Shown here: piece after piece, positions 56,947 to 64,000 of the stretch
Numbering within the stretch: the first letter of the stretch is position 1
Layout of the letters: every line of letters starts with the position of its first letter
From: Gigantopelta aegis
Lineage: Eukaryota; Mollusca; Gastropoda; Neomphalida; Peltospiridae
Assembly: GCF_016097555.1 (NCBI RefSeq)
Contig: NC_054701.1
Span: forward strand, 63,493,927-63,557,926
Reading direction: 5' to 3'
Length of the DNA stretch: 64,000 bases
Position numbers and translations under genes: made by a program
Notes under the pieces: model-generated
The model's database searches: none
Seen by the model: only the letters and a program-made list of their open reading frames with translations
What the model was told of the DNA's origin: nothing

Positions 56947-58399
56947 GATACTACATTAAAGTATATAGCGAGTATTGACCAGAGATTGTAGAAGTGACTG
57001 TTCACCTTCAGCATATTCTCACGGTTCGTCAACCTATAAAAAGACAACACAAATTTAATGTGAGATATACTTTCAAAACAGTGTAAATTGCGTGCACCAC
57101 AACCGAGATGATAAAAAACACATTGCCACCTCCTTATATAGTGCACTAACAGCGCCCCCTACCAAACACTTATGCAAATTACCAACCTTTATGTACATCG
57201 ACCAAGGAGAAAATAGTTACTTTCTAATTTGTTCCTCAAATGAAAGAAACAATATTTTGCTTCACGAGTCTGCTACAATTCTCCCCCTACCCCCTTGGCC
57301 TACCTGAAATGTGATCACTTCTGAAAGACTCACTATGTTCATCATTCTTATCAAATACCGGTAACTCAAATGTTACTGAGATGTGCCATGCTCATTATTT
57401 ATGTTTTAAATAATTTGTATATTAGTATTTTCATTTTTCAAGGTGCATTAAATAAGAATGAGGTTTTTCCTTTTGCTGCCAGACCACATCATCATTTAGT
57501 TAAATGTAGGTTAAAATGTGGTCAACAGTTCATATATAATCACTTTCCACTTCTTGGTTCTTATATCAAACATCATTCTATTACGTTATATGTTGCAATA
57601 TATTTGCTCTTTTCTTTTAAATAAAAATCTCAAATTATTTAATGGGTGGTTTCATTAAACGATTTGTCTCACTGTCTTGTCGTACACAATCAAATCCTCC
57701 TGTTAGAACACCTAAATCATAACAACATTAGTCTTATACGGAATTATGACGATTAGAACATGTCCTATTTCTCACAACAAACCATAAGCTCTCAGCCAAT
57801 CAAATTACATTGATGTTTAATGGTCAAGAGTATCATGAATGTTTCAAGGTCACGGTCATTTAAAAGTTCTTTAATATTTTGTTCATGTTTTTATAATAGC
57901 CTTTAAATCGTATTTGGTATGAGTCTTGAGCAGGAGTCTTTCAACAGTACTGCCAAGACCTATGAATCTAATTTCGGGGCAAGATCAAAGTCATTTGGTT
58001 TGAATTTTTCTATTTCATTTAACTTGTGCTGCTGATTAAAGATGGCTTTGACATTTTGTAGATTTCTTCAGCAAGTAATAGTATTCCAACTGCACATCCT
58101 TCAGACTCATGGATATATAAAGTCAATGATATTTTTAAAAATTTATGTCGGTAAGTTTTTTAAAAATTGTATACAATTCTTGAAGTTTTTCATGGATGTC
58201 TATCACATGTACATTACACCAACTTTAAACTGTGTACCCTTTGAAATAAATGGAATGGTTTGATTGTTTAAAATGGCTTGGAGCTGTTTGGGAAAATGTT
58301 CAGTATTTATGCAATGTGTTTTACTGGGAGTGGGGTTATACACTACATTTTGGGGAGTGGATTTTGGGGACTTTTTGTATTGAGAATTAATGCTTCCTA
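56947..58399. other. Gene-free stretch between the convergent genes
   Basis: No exon recognised; the small open frames lack family features or splice context. Confidence 0.4.
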
Positions 58400-58563
58400 C
58401 ACACTTTTCACCATTCTGTGCATCACATACAAGACGTCATGATTTTTTAGTCTAAAGCTCCACCTGTATATATGTAGCAGTATCACACTTTTCACCATTC
58501 TGTGCATCACATACCAAACGTTGTGATGTTTTAGTCTTAAACACCACCTGTATATATGTAGCA
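58400..58563. repeat. 84-bp tandem duplication
   Basis: CACACTTTTCACCATTCTGT at 58400 and 58484. Both units end CACCTGTATATATGTAGCA, with about ten differences. Confidence 0.88.
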
Positions 58564-59496
58564 AATCACATACATGTAATTATATGGAATACAGATAGAC
58601 AATAGTGATTACTGCTTTAATGTATATGTATTACAGTGTTACTGCATATTCTTGTTACCTGACAAATTTTCTTGAATATGAGGGCTATTCCAGAAATTAT
58701 CACATGAAGAGGGGATCTTAATGCAATTTGTTTTTAATACCCACCTCCCTTCAGAATAAATTTAAATATTCTGTATATTGTAGGGTAATACGAGAGACAG
58801 AGTGTGCAATTCATGCCTGCACAGTCGATTTTAAAAAGCATGCATCAACAACTTGATTAAATTTATCAACAGCTTAATGAAAATTCTCTAAATGAACATA
58901 TAATACCACTATGTAACCCCACTCCCCCCCCCCCCCCCCCCCCCACAAAATGTGTTAATTAAAAACTATTAAGAAAAACCCAAACAAATCCTTCCCAACT
59001 ACTAACTGATCCACCAGGCATTAAAAAAAAAAAAAAAAAAAAAAAAATTGCATTATACCCCACCCCCTCCTTTGTGTGAATATATATATGGAATAGCTTA
59101 CTCTTTTTATATGCAACCTATGTCAACGAGTATTGTGTTTATAAAAACTACTTTACAGATACGTATTTTACCAGTGATTCAGCTGATGCTATTATATACC
59201 GTGTTACAATTCACTGCTGATCACAGAATAATAAAACTATTTTACAACCACAAATGTGTTGGGTAATGTATTATCAATCGCTTAGAAAAGAAAGTGCAGG
59301 GAAAACAAGGTTGTTAAAATAAATGAGGACCACCTCATTTGGTAAAAAAAAAGACTACATCTGCAATGATCACAATCCTCCACATTTTTCTGGAGTTTGT
59401 GCTACCCAAACATTGTTTGCATTGTGGGTTTTTTGGTGAAACTGTCACATTCTGGGGTTTTTTTTAAAGACATTTTTTTTAATTCTCATTTAATAC
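58564..59496. other. Gene-free stretch with homopolymers
   Basis: A C run at 58926-58944 and an A run at 59022-59047; otherwise AT-rich with no exon. Confidence 0.45.
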
Positions 59497-59670
59497 AGTT
59501 AAACTCTATACCAGACACCCTCGGGACCAAGCAACAAGTCCAGTTTTAAGAGAGATCCAGTTTACAAAGGTTCTCTTCCATACAGATATTTAGAAAGGGG
59601 CCACGAAAATCATCCGGTTTTGAAGGAATTCTGGTTTACAGAGGGTCTGGTTTTGAGAGGTTTCACTAAT
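59497..59670. mobile_element. CAGTTAAAC-ended MITE (pogo/Tigger-like)
   Basis: Starts CAGTTAAACTCTATACCAGA and ends TTGAGAGGTTTCACT. Internal GTCCAGTTTTAAGAG and CTGGTTTACAGAGGGTC resemble 22571-22655. Confidence 0.55.
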
Positions 59671-60404
59671 TCACTACAAATCTCAGAATATAGACTTATT
59701 TTTATTAGGCACTGTAAATTGAATAAATGAAAGGGAAACAAAAATGGTTCATCTGAATATTAAAGCATTTGCACCATCAAGGTCACTATAAATATGCTAC
59801 CATGAGAGCCATTGTAAATTCAAAGTGCACTTTTGTCTTGCAAGAGAAGTTTCTTGCATTATTGTACATTGTTTGTTTTTAAACTCTGACTGTTCCCAAC
59901 CCCCCTTCCAGTTATTTTAAGCTGGAAAATTTTTATTATATGTGAACAGTGGTGTACATAGGGTATCGCAGGTATGGCACGTGCCTTGGGGTGCCGCCAC
60001 TGAGCAGTTTCTATTAAAGTGGGACGTTATCTAAAATATGGGTGTCAGATGTTTGAACGGGTGCAATTTCTGTGCTTGCCATAGGTGCTATTTTCCATAA
60101 ATACACCACTGTATGTGAATAGCACTCGGGAATTTTTAAAGCTATCTCCACTTCATATGTCACTATGTAACAGCACTCGGGAATTTTTTACGGCATATCT
60201 AAATATGTACAAACAAGAGAGAAATATAATTAATATATTTTCTTTTTGTTCAGTAATCTTTAAAGATGCACTATCGAGGTTACTTTTATTATTTAACAAT
60301 TTACAATAGACCATCCACATTGGTTTTTTATAATTCTTCAATATTGTTTTGCTATATACTCCGGATCTATGAAACAGAAATAATTTTATCATTCTCCATT
60401 TTAA

Positions 60405-60851
60405 GGTAGTATTAAACCAAATAACTTCTGGCTGGGTCAAAGTTTGAGGTGTACCCATCTTTTGATGGAGCAGTTAGGATGACAAGTCCTGTCATTGGTG
60501 ATAAATGTGAGTGTTTCTTGTAAAAAAAAAAAAAAAAGTTCCATCTGGGCAAAAAACGTATGGAATTTTATTTCATCTAGTACCACTGTGTGAAGTATCC
60601 TTGTGCTTGAAACATGTACAGGGTACCTGTAAAAAAAACCCACTAAAATTTTGTGCAGAACTAGAACGTTACCCCAAATAAAACTGCATACATTTTTGGC
60701 CCAAATAAAACTCTTTTTTTTTTTTTTTTTTTACAATGAACACACTGACATTTATCACCAATCACAAGACTTGTGGTGTTAACTTCTCTATCAAAAGTTG
60801 GGTGCACCTTGAACTTTGACCCAGCCGGAAGTTATTTGGTTTAGTACTACC
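60405..60851. mobile_element. MITE family X, fold-back copy with long inverted arms
   Basis: The left arm (60405-60540) and right arm (60720-60851) are complementary over about 130 bp, from GGTAGTATTAAACCAAATAA to AGTACTACC. Two A or T runs interrupt the arms. Other copies, at 23152-23609 and 26470-26935, have this sequence at one end only. Confidence 0.78.
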
Positions 60852-60944
60852 TGTAAAGTATTTTAAAAAGTCACCTAAAATACTTGTATATTGTACGAAG
60901 GCTGCTAACAATAATGTTAACTGTTGATAGCGATAACACACAAG

Positions 60945-60950
60945 TTTATT
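60945..60950 (-). promoter_or_regulatory. Polyadenylation signal of ASB-like gene 2
   Basis: AATAAA on the - strand, about 80 bases after the stop codon of gene 2. Confidence 0.6.
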
Positions 60951-61027
60951 AAAACTGTAATTGTGTTTGTATTTTGGATCAGTAAATGATGTTAAAATAT
61001 GGTTAGACAAGAGTCAAGACATCAACT

Positions 61028-63433
61028 TTAATATATTTCCATCATTAATTTGCTGATTACATGTTGTGGAAGAGACAATGTCCTCATCGCTTGTTTATTA
61101 AAATTGAGATATTTTCTCAGCATGTGACAGCATCTCTCTTCCAGCGACATCATTTTTGAGTGAACCATGAACGATTCCTCCAATCCATCATAGCCACTGA
61201 AACTCGTTCTCGTCCTGAACTTGGCCCACAGTTTACAGTGCCACAGTTCCGGAGGGACAGTCATGTTAATGAAATGAAGGTAACTGGATGAGTTGTACAG
61301 GGCACGGAAACTTGGGAAGCTGGACCTTACAACGGCTCCAGCCAGGTGCAGTAAGTGACAGACGTGGTGGCTGGCCTTCAAGAAGAGGGCCAGTTCGAGA
61401 AGACTTCTGAAGTAGATGAGCAGATGGTCGTTGACATTGCAAGCCCCGGCCATGATGAGATCCTTCACCAACACAGCCGAATCTGAAAGCAGTAAGGAAT
61501 GTCTGTTTAATAATCCACCAACTTGAGGGGCGGGATGTACGTAGCCCAGTGGTAAAGTCGGTTTGGGATAAATTCCCGTCGGTGAGTCTATTAGGCTATT
61601 TCTCGTTCCAGTCAGTTCACCATGACTGGTATATCAACGGCTGTGGTATGTGCTATCCTGTCTATGGGATGGTGCATATAAAAGAACCCTTGCTGTTAAT
61701 CGAATAGAGTAACCCATGAAGTGGCAACAGCGGGTTTCCTCTCTCAATATCTGTATGGTCCTTAACCATATGTCCGACTGTAAATAAAATGTGTTGAGAG
61801 CGTCATTAAATAAAACATTTCACCAACTTGCTTTTCCCTTATTTTTGCCTTGCCCATCTTAATAAATATAATATAAAACACATTCATTCTACAATAATTA
61901 TTGTATAATGTGCTTTATTTAGTCACTCTGTTAACAATTCCATTGAAATATGGCTGTTCAGGAATTAGGGGTGGGTTTATAAAATGGGTAATTACACAGA
62001 AAATCATGCAACAAAACTTTATTTCTATGATGTAAATAATAACTGGATGTCCAAGTGAGCTTATGTTGCAATAGGAACCTGCAAAGAGAATATCTGAGAT
62101 GCTGAGCCTAAACTTTAAATGAAATATCTACTGAAAAATAAAACTGTGCAAATTGTATTTTGTAACATTACAGAAAAAGTATTATATGAGACACTTATTG
62201 ATAAGAGAAACAGGATTTGAATACTGTTAGCATATATATAATACCACATTTGTTTTCGCTAGATATAATTTTTACATGAATTTCTCATGTTAGTATCTGA
62301 CTGAACAAATGTGAACTTCATGAGTTTCATAAAAATGTTAGCGAAAATGATTGTGGTATTTTATTTATTTACCCACCATCAAATAATGCAAAATCTGACA
62401 ATTACTTCCAACATTACTTCACGAGACATGCGAATGCACACAGTTTTCCCGAAATTATGTCATTTTGCTACTAATATGCCCCATCAGATGCAAACAAAAT
62501 TTGTACGACATGCCCAGACATTCACAAGGTGAGTAATAAATATACAGAACTTCACATATCTTATTTTGGCTTCCTATTTATTGCACAAGTTTATTTTGTG
62601 CAAGAATATATACCATGAGACCACAAAATTAACAAGTGCTATAAATAGGAAGCGAAAACAATGTACGTGAAATCTGTATTTATTACAAACCTTTTTTTCT
62701 TTTTCTTTTTACAAAAACGTTTTTTTAATTTAATGCCATTGCTACTCTTTCTTAAATCTATTAATCAATCCTCCTTTCATGGATTTACGTAACATTAAGA
62801 ATCACACTCTGTGGCAACCTTGTATAATGTTTCAAATACAATGCGACTTAATTTGTAAATCAGACATGACGTCAGTAATAAAAAGGCGCTAAAAGGCAAT
62901 AAAAATAAAATAAAAAGGGAATTCAGTGTTTACAAGTTCTGGTCCAGATCGAACATAAATGTGATACAGATAAATGTAATCACCCGGTTTGAAAATGTCT
63001 TTATAACTATAACTGGGCTAGCTCTGTGTAAAAAGAAAATTTCGCCAAATTATCTCTAATACATGTACTTAAAAAATTGCAGAAACTCGGTTATTTTGTA
63101 ATAAAATATCAACTATTCCATGAAATTATTTCACCAAATAGAAATAAAATTTGCCAATTGTTTTGCAAATTTGGCAAGTGCCAGAGCTAGCCCTGTTATA
63201 GTAATATTGAATAGGTATGTTATGTAATGAAAGCCACTACTCACCATTGTTGACAGCGTAGAAGAGAGGACTGATTCCTTCGAGCGTCGTCTTGTTGACG
63301 TCGGCTCCATGCTCCATCAGCAAGCGAGCCATGTCGACTTTGTTGTCTCGACAAGCGATCATCAGTGCGGTCTTGTGTGCAGAGTTGAGGTGGTCAACTG
63401 GGACACCGTGTTTCAAGAGCAACTCAGCACATT
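61028..63433 (-). CDS. Ankyrin repeat and SOCS box (ASB-like) protein, gene 2, last two exons
   Basis: Exons complement 63433-63245 (63 codons) and complement 61482-61028, stop TAA at 61030-61028; earlier exons are beyond the right edge. Acceptors are CATTTCAG and GCTTTCAG and the donor AATG/GTGAGT; both visible junctions are phase 1, at the same places as introns 4 and 5 of gene 1. The first exon has two ankyrin repeats (KTALMIACRDNKVDMARLLM, EHGADVNK). The last exon aligns with gene 1 exon 6 throughout: VKDLIMAGA, LLELALFLKAS, SSYLHFINMTVPPELWHCKLW. It ends in a SOCS box with BC box SLEERCCHML (S-L-x3-C-x3-L) and LSLPQHV at the Cul5 box. The protein ends soon after the SOCS box, whereas gene 1 has about 25 more residues. 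Predicted role: substrate receptor of an Elongin BC-Cullin5 ubiquitin ligase. Confidence 0.88.
61527..61820 (+). mobile_element. Full-length SINE type A in the last intron of gene 2
   Basis: Head GTACGTAGCCCAGTGGTAAA, shortened before the B-box-like region, then the conserved body and TTAAATAAAACATTT tail. Perfect 10-bp duplication CACCAACTTG at 61517-61526 and 61821-61830. It lies about 45 bp upstream, in gene sense, of the exon 61482-61028. Confidence 0.9.
61831..63007. other. Remaining last intron of gene 2
   Basis: No exon supported. 62250-62680 has GCGAAAA/TTTTCGC motifs at both ends and GCACAAGTTTATTTTGTGC, suggesting another fold-back repeat. Confidence 0.4.
63008..63195. mobile_element. 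CAGGG-ended MITE (hAT-like) in gene 2 intron
   Basis: CTGGGCTAGCTCTGTGTAAA to GCCAGAGCTAGCCCTG, collinear with 54877-55061. It ends 50 bp from the donor of the exon 63433-63245. Confidence 0.75.
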
Positions 63434-64000
63434 CTGAAATGGTTTTAGTTTTAAAATTAGCATGATAATATGCATTTAGAATATGCACATAGGGGTCGAA
63501 ATATATGCTATTCCACTATTCCTAAAATACTGTTTTAAAATGGAATAGTAAATAAAGTTTTCCAGTATCCCGTCATGAAAACTGTAACAAATGAATGAAT
63601 GAGTAAATGTTTAACAACACCCCAGGACAAAATTACACATCAGCTATTGGGTGTCAGAAAAGGTAAAAAGTTGTAATAAAACACAGAATAGCAAAATTCA
63701 CACGTGAATATTCAATCTTCGTTTGATCATTCTTCTATGATATTCTCGAAAATGTTTTTTACTTATGAATGAAAATTTCATTCAAACAATTGTATTGAAC
63801 AAAACTAATGTGTGGGGTGCAATTGATTAAAGTTCTCACTGCTGCATACACTGACACACTTGCTTGATCATGGCTCTGGTTTGAGTAGCGTAACATTAAA
63901 CAGTAACTGGTCAGGCAAGCAGCATTGTACATGCCTAAACTGTAGTTCTTTAATGGGATAGTACATTCTCTGAAGGAATAATGGTTCTTAAAATTCACTA
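63434..64000. other. Intron of gene 2 up to the window edge
   Basis: No further ankyrin exon seen. 63592-63690 is the (AATG)n-headed repeat (TGTTTAACAACACCCCAGGA, TCAGCTATTGGGTGTCAG). Confidence 0.5.

Noticed and set aside
62311-62532. Exon on the + strand ending at a GTGAGT donor
   Set aside because: The donor-like site is good, but the peptide shows no family, the frame lies in an AT-rich repeat-like segment within an intron of the opposite-strand gene, and there is no partner exon.

Overview
The window is AT-rich, intron-rich animal DNA, best explained as a mollusc nuclear genome, probably a gastropod. That is an inference from three signs: the gene content; a dense set of tRNA-derived SINEs whose tails end in GTTAAACAAAACAAACTTT or GTTAAATAAAACATTTCC, a type I associate with molluscs; and many small inverted-repeat elements. 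I cannot name the species. No rRNA gene, true tRNA gene or CRISPR array is visible, and I identified no retrovirus-like, LTR or capsid-bearing element.

Four host genes can be supported. (1) RFT1, last two coding exons, + strand (929-1049, 2587-2760); the rest lies left of the window. (2) NAPEPLD, complete coding region in five exons, + strand (17259-27870; 362 aa), with every metal ligand of the metallo-beta-lactamase fold present and one GC-AG intron. (3) An ankyrin-repeat protein with a C-terminal SOCS box (ASB-like), + strand, six coding exons (42998-52223; 703 aa). (4) A paralogue of gene 3 on the - strand, its last two exons (61482-61028 and 63433-63245), entering from the right edge. 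Genes 3 and 4 converge tail to tail and share intron position and phase. RFT1 acts in N-glycan precursor assembly in the ER, NAPE-PLD in lipid-amide synthesis, and the ASB pair are predicted Cullin5-Elongin BC substrate receptors; nothing suggests that the three act in one pathway.

Layout: 1-870 decayed Tc1-like transposon; 0.9-2.8 kb RFT1; 2.8-17.2 kb repeat-rich and gene-poor, with the 3' end of a LINE (7.7-9.0 kb), a GC-rich block near 11 kb and one unexplained ORF (13.6-14.0 kb); 17.2-27.9 kb NAPEPLD, with a PIF/Harbinger derivative, nested elements and SINEs in its introns; 27.96-28.61 kb a piggyBac derivative; 28.6-42.9 kb repeats, including a recent 1.18-kb tandem duplication; 43.0-52.2 kb ASB-like gene 1, with large TIR elements in introns 1 and 4; 52.2-61.0 kb intergenic DNA with a 31-bp minisatellite; 61.0-64.0 kb the paralogue.

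SINE names used below. A: head with TAGCCCAGTGGTAAAGCGC, tail ending in the AACATTTCCTTCC type. B: tail ending GTCGTTAAACAAAACAAAC. C: a different tRNA-like head (GGCCTCGGTGGCGTCGTGG) with a B-like tail. Many copies keep target-site duplications of 9-13 bp. The most striking one inserted exactly at the 3' splice site of the first coding exon of ASB-like gene 1 and duplicated that splice site.
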